Positions 43,088-52,091 are shown, numbered from the stretch's first letter. The stretch is 64,000 nt of DNA from Streptomyces humicola (GCF_024436035.1 NZ_JANFNG010000013.1:62001-126000), one strand, 5' to 3'. Notes: generated by a model from the letters alone, not told the origin. Made by a program: numbers and translations.

Positions 43088-44641
43088 ATGGAAGTGGAGC
43101 GACGCGAGAGGTCCATGCGGGAGGAGAGCGCGGGTGGCATGGTGGATCCGCTTCCTGGCGCTCTGCGCCGGCGCATGTCCTCCACCGCCCGGCACCTCAT
43201 CACTTCCACGACGACGTGGATGGACACCCTCTGGGACCCCAAGGTGCATCTGCTGCGCGCACCGGTCAGTTATCCGGACTGGTCGCACATGGTCCGCGAG
43301 ACCTCCTGGTACGCCCTCGGGTTGCTCACCCGCGGTGCTCCGGGAGACCTTGAGCGAGCCCTGCAGGCACTGGAGACCGTCCTCGACCACCAGTTCGACA
43401 GATCCGGCGCCGTCCATCACGGCACCTGGCGCCATTATCCTGACGAGCCGGAACCCGGCCCCACCGCCGAGGAATGGTGCGACTACGACCCGAACTGGCG
43501 CGAGTTCATCGGCTGCGCGCTTCTGCTCATCCTGCACGAGTTCGAGCCTTCGCTGCCGGCTTCCGCGATCGACCGGATCGATCGTGCCCTCGCCCTCGCT
43601 GCTGAGGGGGCGCTGATCCGGGCGGTCGCGCCGAGCTACACCAACATCGCTCTGATGGGCGCCTACCTGTTCGACGCCGCCGGACACCGACAGACCAACC
43701 ACCAGCTGCGCACCGCCGGTGAGCGACTGGCCCGCCAGGTACACGATCTATGGGTCCGCACATCGACCTTTCCTGAGTTCAACGCGCCCACCTACTACGG
43801 AGTGGACCTCTTCGCCCTCGCCCTGTGGCGCGCCTGCGCACCGTCACAGGCGCTGCGGCGCCTCGGTGTGCAGATGGAACAGCAGCTGTGGCACCAGATC
43901 GCAGACCGGTATCACCCGGACCTGCGCACCATCGTCGGACCGTACGACCGTACCTACGGCATGGATATGCGGCGGTACCCGGCCCTGACCGGCCTGTGGA
44001 TCGCGCTGGTGACCGGCAGCGAACGCGCCCCCCTGCCACCTGCAGGACCCTGCGCGGGTCCACAGGCACACGACTGGTGCTTCGCCCCCTGCTTCGCTCT
44101 GCTCGGCGCCATGCCACCGGTCGGCGCTGTCGCCCGGCTCAACGCCTTGACCGGACCACACCACGTGACGACGGTCATCGAGGAAGCCCCGCGCAGGACC
44201 GCGACCTCGTGGCTGGGGCCCCGTCACATGATCGGGGCGCAGGACGCCGGCGGTACGAAGAGCCGCGCGGGAGAGCAGTACTGCCCGGTGACCGTCCACT
44301 GGGCCGCCCCGGGTACGGGCGACGACGTGTACTGGCTGCGCGCGGCGGCGGGCACGGCCGTGGACGCCGACGTCGACACCTCAGGCGTCCTACGGCTCGC
44401 CCCGCTCCACGCCGATGGCGAGCGGACCAGCCTCACCTTCGAGGCCTACACGCCTCACGCAGAGCAACTCACCCCGGACCACTGGCAGCTGCCCGGCATG
44501 ACGGTACGGCTCAGCGCGGAACAGCACCTGCGGGTCACCAGCACCGATTCCGGCGGCCGTCTGCGGATCACGGTCTCGCCGGCCACCGCGGACACCAGCA
44601 GCCCGCTGTACTTGATCCTCCGCTTCGCCCCCCACGACTGA
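43088..44641 (+). CDS. Conserved all-helical protein, probable carbohydrate-active (alpha/alpha) barrel
   Basis: The 517-residue protein has no signal peptide. The first 330 residues are helical and carry striking conserved patches: RETSWYALGLLTRG, EEWCDYDPNWREFIG, YTNIALMGAYLF, FNAPTYYGVDLFALALWR and GPYDRTYGMDMRRYPALTG. Similar patches occur in unnamed actinobacterial and fungal proteins. The layout with Trp, Asp and Tyr patches suggests a glycosidase or lyase-like (alpha/alpha)6 barrel and a C-terminal beta domain. ATG 43088 follows AGGAAGGTGC. Neighbouring carbohydrate genes fit, but function is inference. Confidence 0.7.
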   Translation: MEVERRERSMREESAGGMVDPLPGALRRRMSSTARHLITSTTTWMDTLWDPKVHLLRAPVSYPDWSHMVRETSWYALGLLTRGAPGDLERALQALETVLDHQFDRSGAVHHGTWRHYPDEPEPGPTAEEWCDYDPNWREFIGCALLLILHEFEPSLPASAIDRIDRALALAAEGALIRAVAPSYTNIALMGAYLFDAAGHRQTNHQLRTAGERLARQVHDLWVRTSTFPEFNAPTYYGVDLFALALWRACAPSQALRRLGVQMEQQLWHQIADRYHPDLRTIVGPYDRTYGMDMRRYPALTGLWIALVTGSERAPLPPAGPCAGPQAHDWCFAPCFALLGAMPPVGAVARLNALTGPHHVTTVIEEAPRRTATSWLGPRHMIGAQDAGGTKSRAGEQYCPVTVHWAAPGTGDDVYWLRAAAGTAVDADVDTSGVLRLAPLHADGERTSLTFEAYTPHAEQLTPDHWQLPGMTVRLSAEQHLRVTSTDSGGRLRITVSPATADTSSPLYLILRFAPHD

Positions 44642-45130
44642 CGGCAAGGAGACCGCACGGAACGCCGCCCGGGGGACACTGCGCGGCGTCCGTACCCGGT
44701 GCCGGGTCACCGTCACCGAGCTGGCCTGGACACCCGGACGGGTTGCGTCCAAGCCCTTCTGCGCCCCGACGTCGACGTCACCGTCGCCATCCACGTGGGC
44801 CTGGACAGCACGCGCGCCTCCATCTCCTTGAGGCAGCGCGTCGGCCGGGACACGACCTTCGAAGCGGCGATCCCCCAGCTCCCGGACCGTTGAAGGGAGC
44901 GCAGCTTCACGATCCGGCTGCCACACGCAGCCTCGGATGACCGGTCGGATGACCGACAGGTGCCGCTCGCGGTCGTGCTGCACGGCAACCAGCCTGACGC
45001 CGGCGGATGGATCGTGCGCGAGTGGACCAGCTTCGACGAGCAAGCGGATACACCTGCGTGTGGTTGGCATTCGACGACATGAGATGTCTTCGCCGACCTT
45101 GAGAAGCAGGAAGGGATGGAGAGCCGACCC
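44642..45130. other. 490-bp gap with possible coding debris
   Basis: Two + strand stretches keep open frames ending in normal stops (44642-44893, with DVTVAIHVGLDSTRASISLR; and 44900-45080, with VPLAVVLHGNQPDAGGWIV). They look protein-like but I cannot place them in a family, and neither has a ribosome binding site. They may be remnants of a larger gene. Confidence 0.3.
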
Positions 45131-45135
45131 CTGGC

Positions 45136-45169
45136 GCGCGGTCCCGCGGTCGGGGGTGCGGGACCGCGC
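45136..45169 (-). terminator. Strong hairpin at the end of the GH3 gene
   Basis: Arms GCGCGGTCCCGC (45136-45147) and GCGGGACCGCGC (45158-45169) pair over 12 bp with a 10-nt loop. It begins 10 bp after the GH3 stop codon in the transcript direction. Confidence 0.8.
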
Positions 45170-45179
45170 GGTCACTGGG

Positions 45180-47990
45180 TCAGGGCAGGGTCCACTGCTG
45201 GTTGGCCTGGCCGGTGCAGTCCCAGATCTGGGTCTGGGCGCCGTCGGTGGTGGACCAATTGGTGTCGTCCAGGCACTTGCCCGACTGCGGGTTCACCAGG
45301 GCGCCGTTGGATTGGGGTTGCCAGACCTGCGCGCCGGTGCCGTTGCAGTCGTAGATCTGCACCCTGGTGCCGTCGGCGGTGCCGCCGCCGGCGACGTCCA
45401 GGCACTTGCCGTCCGCGCGGACGGTGCCGTCGGGCTCCTGGGTCCACTGCTGGCCGTTGGTGCCGTTGCAGGTGTAGATCTGCACCCGTGTGCTGTTGGT
45501 GTTGTTGTCGTCGGCCAGGTCCAGGCACTTGCCGTTGGCGTTGGTCAGCGGGGTGGTCGGCACGCCGGAGCCGGACGGCGCGACGGTCCAGGTGAAGCTG
45601 GTCGTGTCGAACGCGCCGGAGCGGTCCCGCGCGGTGACGGCCACCGTGCTGGTCCCGGCCGTGGTGGGTGTTCCGGTGATGGCGCCGGTGGTCGGCGAGA
45701 TCGAGGTTCCGGCGGGCAGCCCGGTGGCCGAGTAGGTGAGGGTCTGCCCGCCGGTGGTGTCTTTCGTGCTGACCGGGAGGGAGACCGCGGTGCCGGCGAT
45801 GCCCTCCTGCGGGCCCGGGTTGGTGACGGAGACGGTCGGGCCGAGCTGCGCGGAGGTGACGGCGAGGGTGCCGGTCAGCGGGAGGTCGCGTTCGGAGTCC
45901 CCGACCGAGATTGTGTAGGTGCCGGTACTGGTCGCCCAGCCGTTGGCACTGGAGTCCCAGTACTGCAAGTTGCGCTGGGTCAGCGGGAAGTCGACGGTCT
46001 TGCTCTGGCCGGGTTGCAGGTCGACCCGGGTGAAGCCCTCAAGCTGTTTGGGCGGCTCGCCGGACGCGGCCGGGGCGGTGACGTAGAGCTGCGCGACGTC
46101 GGCGCCCTCGCGGGACCCGGTGTTCGTCACCGTCGCCGTGATGGTGGCCCTGCCGCCCTTGACCAGCGGACTGACGGAGAGGTTGCTGAAGGAGAAGGTG
46201 GTGTAGGACAGACCGTAGCCGAACGGGAAGAGCGGCATGAGGCCCTGGCTGTCGTACCAGCGGTAGCCGACGTTCAGCCCTTCGGAGTACTGCACGGTTC
46301 CGTTCTGGCCGGGCCACTGCGCGGCGCCCTGGGCGGGAACCTGGGAGAGCGAGGTGGGGAAGGTGACCGGCAGGTGCCCGGACGGGTCGACGTCGCCGAA
46401 CAGGACCGAGGCGATCGCGTTGCCGTCCTCCTGGCCGGGGTACCAGGCCTCGAGCGCGCCCTTGACCGAGGAGAGCCAGGGCATGGTGACCGCGGAGCCG
46501 GTGTTGAGCACTACGACCGTGTTCGGGTTCGCGGCGGCGACCGCGGAGATCAGGGAGTTCTCCGAGCTGGGCAGGTCGATGCTGCTCAGGTCGCTGCCTT
46601 CTGATTCGTAGTCGCTGACGAAGACCACTGCGACGGAGGACGAGGCGGCCAGGGAGGCGGCCGAGGTGGTGTCTGAGCCGTCGTTGTAGCTGACCTTGGT
46701 GCCGCTGCCGGCGCGCGCGGTGATGCCCTGCAGCGGGGTCACGGTGCCGCTGGAGTTGACGCCGGCGCTGCCGCCGCCGGCGGTCTGCGGGCTGGTCGAG
46801 GCGTCGGCGCCGATGACCGCGATCGACTGGGTGGACGATCCGAGGGGAAGCACGGTGCCGCTGTCCTTCAGCAGCACCGTGCCCTCCTCGGACAGTTGCC
46901 TGGCGTCCGTGACGTGGGCAGCGCTGGTGGCGTTCTGTGCGGGTGAGCCCGAGGGTGCCTCGTCGAACAGGCCGAAGGCGAACATCTCGGCCAGCACCTG
47001 GGAGGTGAGCGAGTCCAGCGTGGCCTTGGAGACCGAACCGGAAGAGACCGCGCTCGCCAGGGCGCTGCCGTAGAACCCGTCGTTGCCCGGCATGTCCTGG
47101 TTCAACCCGGCGTTGGCCGAGTCCGCGGTGGCGTGGGTCGCGCCCCAGTCGGAGGTGACGAAGCCGGTGAAGCCGAACTGCTGACGCAGCGTCGAGGTCA
47201 GGATCGTCGGGTTCTGGCAGGCCGCGGTGCCGTTGATCGTGCTGTAGGAGCACATCACCGAGGATGCGGCGCCCTGCTGTACGGCGTCCTGGAAGGCGGG
47301 CAGGTAAATCTCCTGCAGGGCACGGCTGCTGACGATCGCGTTGTCCGAGGGGGTGTTGCGGTTCGTCTCCTGGTTGTAGACGGCCAGATGCTTGACCTGC
47401 GCCAGGTTCCCGGTGGACTGCACCCCCTGGATGTCGGCCGCGCCGAGGGTGCCGTTGAGGTACGGGTCCTCGCCGACGGACTCAAAAGCGCGTCCCCAGC
47501 GGGGGTCGCGCACGATGTTGATGGTCGGACCGAGGTCGATCGTGCTGCCTTTGGACATCTGCTCGGAGCCGATCACCTGGCCGTAGCGCTGCTCGGCGGA
47601 GGTGTCCCAGCTCGCAGCGACATCCACCGGGGCGGGCAGTTGCGTGACGCCGGTCATGCCGTCGCCGACGCCCGCCGGGCCGTCCTCCAGATTGAGCGCG
47701 GGAATGCACAGCGAGCCGATGGCTGGAGTGAAGCCGACGTAGCTCGACCCCGACGCGCCGGTGAGCAGAGTCACCTCCTGCGATACCGACATCTTCGCGA
47801 GCACCTGGCTGACCCGCTGCGGGATCGGGGCACTGGAGCCGACCCAGGGACACGCGGCCGAGCCAGTGGAGGCTGCCGCCGCGGGCGGGGCGCCGGAGAA
47901 GGTCGAGAGCAGCGAGACGGATGCGGTGGCCAGAGCGACCGTAGCGATCCGTATTCGTCTGGGCAACGACCGGATCGGGGATGGGCGCAC
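45180..47990 (-). CDS. Secreted glycoside hydrolase family 3 enzyme with Ig-like domain and CBM13 ricin-type lectin
   Basis: The 936-residue protein has a signal peptide (RRIRIATVALATASVSLLST ... AAAAS), a GH3 N-terminal domain with nucleophile Asp in FVTSDWGA, a GH3 C-terminal domain, a fibronectin-like domain (VTNTGSREGADVAQLYV), an Ig-like putative domain (GLPAGTSISPTTGAITGTPT) and a CBM13 beta-trefoil with three GKCLD/QxW repeats. It should cut beta-glucosides or beta-xylosides outside the cell while bound to a polysaccharide. GTG 47990 follows AGGAGGCATC. Confidence 0.92.
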   Translation of the reverse strand: MRPSPIRSLPRRIRIATVALATASVSLLSTFSGAPPAAAASTGSAACPWVGSSAPIPQRVSQVLAKMSVSQEVTLLTGASGSSYVGFTPAIGSLCIPALNLEDGPAGVGDGMTGVTQLPAPVDVAASWDTSAEQRYGQVIGSEQMSKGSTIDLGPTINIVRDPRWGRAFESVGEDPYLNGTLGAADIQGVQSTGNLAQVKHLAVYNQETNRNTPSDNAIVSSRALQEIYLPAFQDAVQQGAASSVMCSYSTINGTAACQNPTILTSTLRQQFGFTGFVTSDWGATHATADSANAGLNQDMPGNDGFYGSALASAVSSGSVSKATLDSLTSQVLAEMFAFGLFDEAPSGSPAQNATSAAHVTDARQLSEEGTVLLKDSGTVLPLGSSTQSIAVIGADASTSPQTAGGGSAGVNSSGTVTPLQGITARAGSGTKVSYNDGSDTTSAASLAASSSVAVVFVSDYESEGSDLSSIDLPSSENSLISAVAAANPNTVVVLNTGSAVTMPWLSSVKGALEAWYPGQEDGNAIASVLFGDVDPSGHLPVTFPTSLSQVPAQGAAQWPGQNGTVQYSEGLNVGYRWYDSQGLMPLFPFGYGLSYTTFSFSNLSVSPLVKGGRATITATVTNTGSREGADVAQLYVTAPAASGEPPKQLEGFTRVDLQPGQSKTVDFPLTQRNLQYWDSSANGWATSTGTYTISVGDSERDLPLTGTLAVTSAQLGPTVSVTNPGPQEGIAGTAVSLPVSTKDTTGGQTLTYSATGLPAGTSISPTTGAITGTPTTAGTSTVAVTARDRSGAFDTTSFTWTVAPSGSGVPTTPLTNANGKCLDLADDNNTNSTRVQIYTCNGTNGQQWTQEPDGTVRADGKCLDVAGGGTADGTRVQIYDCNGTGAQVWQPQSNGALVNPQSGKCLDDTNWSTTDGAQTQIWDCTGQANQQWTLP

Positions 47991-48121
47991 GATGCCTCCT
48001 GACGGGTTCGGGCACGGGGGGATGGGTGAGGTGGACCGGGGGTGAGCGATGAGCGGCCGTCGAGCAGCAGCGCGGGCTTCTTTGATCAAGCAGTGATGGA
48101 CACAGGCGCCCCCCGGTACGG

Positions 48122-48139
48122 CGGTTCATTGATGAACCG
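48122..48139. promoter_or_regulatory. Palindromic operator candidate in the GH3 leader
   Basis: CGGTTCATTGATGAACCG has 7-bp arms around TTGA. It lies about 30 bp downstream of the predicted GH3 transcription start, a position suited to a LacI-type repressor responding to the sugar. No regulator gene is adjacent, so it would act from elsewhere. Confidence 0.5.
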
Positions 48140-48173
48140 AATGCAGGAGCCGGTCTTGCTCGCGTGCTGCTTG

Positions 48174-48202
48174 AAACTAACTACGTGACAGATGCACGTC
48201 AA
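48174..48202 (-). promoter_or_regulatory. Predicted GH3 promoter
   Basis: On the minus strand TTGACG (48202-48197), a 17-bp spacer and TAGTTT (48179-48174) closely fit the HrdB consensus. Transcription would start near 48167 and give a leader of about 177 nt. The spacer contains a smaller inverted repeat, ACGTG/CACGT. The rest of the gap to 48371 shows no gene. Confidence 0.65.
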
Positions 48203-48371
48203 TACATCGGGCATTGGTTACTTACGGCCATTCACTCGTACTTCTGGATGAGTTGGGGAACCGGCACGAGTTGAGCCGACGGCCACGCAAGCTACAAGAG
48301 TTGAAGGCGGATCATGAAGCGGCACCTCTCGGGAGCCGCGAGCAGCATGCTGGGCACGCGGCGCGAGGGCC

Positions 48372-48815
48372 TCAGCGGTTGCGGCGTCGGAAGACGACCA
48401 GCCGCAGGACGATGAAGCGCACCACGGTCACGAGGGCGAAAGCGGGAGCCAGCACCAGCGTCTCGGCCGCCGGTGAGGCCGTGGGCCGGTAGTGACGGAA
48501 GAGCAGGACCGCACCCGAGGTGATCACGTACGCCAGGACGAACAGACCACCCGCCGCCAGATGGGCCTGGACGGCCCGGACCGGAGACCCGCGAAAGGTC
48601 AGCCGGCGGTTGGCCTCCGTGTTGAGGACGGTGACGACGAGGAGGGAGGCAAGATTGGCCAGCACGGGTGGCGACCAGTGCCTCATTACCCAGTACAGCA
48701 GGGCCTGGCCCACCGTGGAGGCGACGCCGATCACGACGAACCAGCCGACCTCGCTCGTCAGCGCGGAGCGGCCGGGCCGGGCGGAGGCGTTGTGCCGTGC
48801 GCGGAAACGTCGCAC
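48372..48815 (-). CDS. GtrA-family membrane protein
   Basis: The 147-residue protein has four hydrophobic segments beginning EVGWFVVIGVASTVGQALLY and the NTEANRRLTF motif, both typical of GtrA proteins that assist lipid-linked sugar flipping or glycosylation of surface polymers. It ends in basic residues (RRRNR). GTG 48815 is the likely start, with a weak GGTGGG site. No glycosyltransferase is next to it. Confidence 0.85.
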   Translation of the reverse strand: MRRFRARHNASARPGRSALTSEVGWFVVIGVASTVGQALLYWVMRHWSPPVLANLASLLVVTVLNTEANRRLTFRGSPVRAVQAHLAAGGLFVLAYVITSGAVLLFRHYRPTASPAAETLVLAPAFALVTVVRFIVLRLVVFRRRNR

Positions 48816-49026
48816 CCCACCATCATGAGGCCACGCCGCGGGGGACCCGTCGAGCCGCGCGGAACACCGGTTCGGCCGTTCGGCTGGCGACAGACACCCG
48901 CATGCATGCCGGACGCGGACAGCCGACCAGAGCTGTGCCAGCGTGTAGGTGTCCACTTGCCCGGCACTGAGCATGCCATGGCGGCCGCCCCTTCGAGGCG
49001 CGGCGCGGGGACGGAGGAGACGGCTG

Positions 49027-50463
49027 ATGCACAGTGGCGGACCGCCGCCGGGCTCGGGTTCACCCAGCGGGTCCGAGCCCCCGGGAGTGGACGACGGGCA
49101 TGCGCGACGGCGTCTGGAGCGCATTCGCGCCGGTATGGCGGCTCGGGCCGCCAGGGCCGCCGCTCGCATCCGGGCCATGGCGCAGCGGATCGGCCGGACG
49201 CCTCCGCCTCCGGGGCCGTTCCGTCCCGGGTTCTGGCGCAGTCCGATCCGCGGGCCCTGGTTGACGTCGGTGTTCGGCCTGCTGCTGCTGGTCGGCATCC
49301 CGGTGCTCTTCGTCACCGGGATGCTCTCGTACGCCGCATACAACCCCGATCTGGGTCCGCTCAACGACCAGACGCCGGACAAAGGCCTGCTGGGCTTCTA
49401 CCTCTTCGACTGGCCCACCCATCCGTACTGGCTGTACCGGCTGACCCAGGGTGTGCACGTGACGCTCGGCGTGGTCCTCGTGCCCGTGCTGCTGGCCAAG
49501 TTGTGGTCGGTGATCCCGAAGCTGTTCGAGTGGCTGCCGGTCCGCACCGTCGCCCACGGGCTGGAGCGGCTGTCCCTGCTGATGCTGGTCGGCGGGGTCA
49601 TCTTCGAGTTCGTGACCGGCATCCTCAACGTCCAGCTGTACTACGTGTTCCCGGGCTCCTTCTACACCCTGCATTTCTACGGCGCCTGGGTGTTCATCGC
49701 CGCCTTCGTCGTCCACGTATGCCTCAGGCTCGGCCGGATGACGCGTGCCCTTCGTTCCCGCAGCCTGGCCACCGAACTGCGCACCGACCTCGCCCATACC
49801 CGGCCCGAGCCGGCCGATCCCGACGGCTTGGTGCCGATTGCACCCGCGCCGCCGACGATGACCCGTCGTGGCGCGGTGGGCGTGGTGGGGGCGGGCTCCG
49901 TGCTCCTCCTCGTGGTCACCGCGGGACAGAGCATCGGCGGTTGGCTGCGGAGCACGGCCCTTCTCGCGCCGCACAACCGCGACCCGGGCAGCGGCCCGAA
50001 CGGGTTCCAGATCAACAAGACGGCGGCGTCCGTCGGCGTGCTGCCGGCGCATGTCGGGCCGAACTGGCGGCTGGAGGTCCATGGCAACGGGCCGACGCTG
50101 GTCCTCACCCGCGAGCAGCTCCTCGCGATGCGCCAGCACGCCGCCGTACTGCCGATCGCTTGCGTGGAGGGATGGTCCACCCCTGACCAGCATTGGAGCG
50201 GCCTGCGGCTGGCCGACCTCGGCGCCATGGCCGGACTGCCCGACGCCGGAAGCGTCCTGGTGGAATCGGTCCAACCACCCGGCCCCTACAGCTCGGTCGT
50301 GCTGCGGGGCAACCAGATCCACGACCCCCGATCGCTGCTAGCTCTGCGCGTCAACGGCGCGGACCTCTCGCTCGACCACGGCTACCCGGCCCGCATCATC
50401 GTCCCGGCCAACCCCGGCGTGAACAACACCAAGTGGGTGCACCGGCTCACCTTCAGGACGTGA
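49027..50463 (+). CDS. Molybdopterin oxidoreductase (YedY/sulfite-oxidase fold) fused to a cytochrome b561-like membrane domain
   Basis: The 478-residue protein has a basic N-terminus, then four or five hydrophobic segments with several His residues (HGLERL, HFYGAW, VVHVCL) as in di-heme cytochrome b domains, then an extracytoplasmic molybdenum-cofactor domain. The Mo-binding Cys is in PIACVEGWST, followed by GLRLADLGAMAG and a closing PGVNNTKWVHRLTF. It may couple quinol to reduction of an extracellular substrate such as oxidised Met or a sulfoxide. ATG 49027 follows GGAGGAGACGGCTG. No TAT signal is needed because the membrane part leads. Confidence 0.85.
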   Translation: MHSGGPPPGSGSPSGSEPPGVDDGHARRRLERIRAGMAARAARAAARIRAMAQRIGRTPPPPGPFRPGFWRSPIRGPWLTSVFGLLLLVGIPVLFVTGMLSYAAYNPDLGPLNDQTPDKGLLGFYLFDWPTHPYWLYRLTQGVHVTLGVVLVPVLLAKLWSVIPKLFEWLPVRTVAHGLERLSLLMLVGGVIFEFVTGILNVQLYYVFPGSFYTLHFYGAWVFIAAFVVHVCLRLGRMTRALRSRSLATELRTDLAHTRPEPADPDGLVPIAPAPPTMTRRGAVGVVGAGSVLLLVVTAGQSIGGWLRSTALLAPHNRDPGSGPNGFQINKTAASVGVLPAHVGPNWRLEVHGNGPTLVLTREQLLAMRQHAAVLPIACVEGWSTPDQHWSGLRLADLGAMAGLPDAGSVLVESVQPPGPYSSVVLRGNQIHDPRSLLALRVNGADLSLDHGYPARIIVPANPGVNNTKWVHRLTFRT

Positions 50464-50465
50464 CC

Positions 50466-50969
50466 ATGGCACGCTTCGTCCGCTGGTACGGCTCCGGTCC
50501 GCTGCACCTTCTCGTCCTGATCTGCTCGTTCGCCCTCACCGGCTACGCCCTGGTGCGCCTGTTCGCCCTCCGCCCGCTCGACGTGGCGATCTGGTTCGTC
50601 GGCGCGGCGATCCTGCACGACTTGATCCTGCTGCCCCTGTACTCGCTCGCCGACCTGTCGGCCCATGCCGTTCTGCGGCATCGCGCCACCCGCGTGCCCC
50701 AGCCGCCGTGGATCAACTACCTGCGCGTCCCCACCTTCCTCTCCGGTGTTCTCCTGCTCGTCTGGTTCCCCCTCATCTTCGATCTGTCGGTCCCCTACCC
50801 GGGTGCCGCCCGGTTGCCCGAAGGTGTCTACCTCGGCCGATGGCTGGTGATCACGGGTGTGCTCTTCGGCATCTCAGCCCTGGCCCTCGCCCTCAAAATG
50901 CGGCGCGTCCGGCGGGCCGCCCGCGCCGACGAGGAACGGCCCGCACGAGGCCGCGACGCCTCACCGTGA
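50466..50969 (+). CDS. Membrane protein downstream of the molybdoenzyme
   Basis: The 167-residue protein has four hydrophobic segments (LHLLVLICSFALTGYALVRL, VAIWFVGAAILHDLILLPLY, FLSGVLLLVWFPLIF, WLVITGVLFGISALALAL) and a basic tail. It starts 2 bp after the molybdoenzyme stop, so both are co-translated. A His in AILHDLI and one in LSAHAVLRHR could hold heme, but that is a guess. I do not recognise a named family. Confidence 0.75.
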   Translation: MARFVRWYGSGPLHLLVLICSFALTGYALVRLFALRPLDVAIWFVGAAILHDLILLPLYSLADLSAHAVLRHRATRVPQPPWINYLRVPTFLSGVLLLVWFPLIFDLSVPYPGAARLPEGVYLGRWLVITGVLFGISALALALKMRRVRRAARADEERPARGRDASP

Positions 50970-51356
50970 CGACCGCCGAGGACGCGCCGCCCCACCGACG
51001 CCATCAACCGGGCGACCCGGGCAGCCGCCGCAGCTGGAACCGGCGGCGCGCCCGCCGGCGGCACCGTCTACTTCACGGCCGGCACCTACGCCAGCTACTC
51101 GATCCGCCTGCAGGCATTGTCGGGCTGTACCTCGCCGAGAACGCCACCGTCCTCGCGGCCACACCCGCGTGCGGCCGCGGCTACGACCCGGCGGAGCCGG
51201 GGGCGGGCAACGACTACCAGGACTTCGCCCACAGCCACCGGCACAACAGCCTCATCTGGGGCCAGAACCCGGACAACGTCACCATCCACGGCCCCGGCAC
51301 GATTGACGGCAGAGGACTGGTCAGCGGCAACAGCCAGGAGACCGCTCCCCTGCGCC
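50970..51356 (+). pseudogene. Frameshifted GH28 polygalacturonase fragment
   Basis: One frame reads DAINRATRAAAAAGTGGAP then GGTVYFTAGTYASYSIRLQ; at about 51112-51120 reading shifts to another frame with VGLYLAENATVL and NSLIWGQNPDNVTIHGPGTI. These are successive N-terminal parts of GH28 pectinases. The catalytic Asp region further on is missing; the sequence is cut by the TetR remnant near 51350. Confidence 0.75.
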
Positions 51357-51822
51357 CGGGCCACCGGGCGGGTCCTGCGGCCGAACGAGTCTGCGGCGGC
51401 GGCCCTGGTGGATTCGGCGGAGTCCGCGCAGTCCACCGTAGCCGCGGCGACCGGGCAGCCCGATGCGAACCCGACCGTCTCGAATTCCTCGGTCCGCTGG
51501 TGGACCATTGCGGCGAACAGCCGGCTCGGTGACGGCTCGGAGATCTCGGCGAGGAACCGGGCCACGCGGTTGCCGGCGTAGCGACCGGCCCAGTCCACGG
51601 CCTCGCTGACGAGTTGCTGCTTGCCGCCCGGGAAGTAGTGCTGCAGCGATCCTCGTGGCGCCTGCGCGTGGGCCACAACGTCGCGCATCCCCGTCGCGGT
51701 GACCCCGTCACGCCGGATGAGCTAGCTGCGCTGAAGACCATGCGCTGGCGCGGTCTCCGTTCGGATCCCGCCACCTCGGCCGCCGCGAGGGGGCTGCGAC
51801 CCGGCTCGCGGGCGTCAGGCAC
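51350..51822 (-). pseudogene. TetR-family regulator (LmrA/YxaF-like), frameshifted and truncated
   Basis: The minus strand reads RMVFSAA, then after a frameshift near 51722-51727 LIRRDGVTATGMRDVVAHAQ, APRGSLQHYFPGGKQQL and FASGCPVAAATVDCADSAES, the pattern of LmrA-type TetR regulators. A TAG interrupts the intact frame at the shift, and the C-terminal domain ends abruptly near TRPVARA where the GH28 piece begins. It cannot make a full regulator. Confidence 0.75.
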
Positions 51823-51869
51823 ACGACGGACGCCGACCAGAGAGGGGCGACCGGACAGGGTGGTTCGCA

Positions 51870-51920
51870 GTGGACGTAGGCTTCGTGGGCCTCGGTGTCA
51901 TGGCCCGAACGGATGGTGCT
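51870..51920 (+). pseudogene. N-terminal scrap of a 6PGDH/3-hydroxyisobutyrate dehydrogenase-like gene
   Basis: From GTG 51870 the frame reads VDVGFVGLGVMARTDG, matching the NAD(P)-binding start of this family (KVGFIGLGVMG). Similarity ends after 12 residues. It lies divergent from the TetR remnant, as such dehydrogenases often do. Short match; read as a remnant only. Confidence 0.45.
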
Positions 51921-51940
51921 CGCGGCCGCTGATCGCTACC

Positions 51941-51988
51941 GGTCGGGGAGAGCCGCGGTCGGGGAGAGCGGCGGTCGGGGAGAGCCGC
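51941..51988. repeat. Three tandem copies of a 16-bp repeat
   Basis: GGTCGGGGAGAGCCGC is repeated three times without gaps (51941-51956, 51957-51972 with one change, 51973-51988). It lies in the debris between the 6PGDH scrap and the ABC permease. The remaining sequence to 52091 shows no gene. Confidence 0.9.
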
Positions 51989-52091
51989 GGTCCGAAGACG
52001 GCAGGCGCAGCGGTTTCGTTCGCGGCACGCTACCGACCGACGGGACGGATCCGTCGGCGTCGTCGGTGGCCTCCGGGTCGCGCTGTACGCC

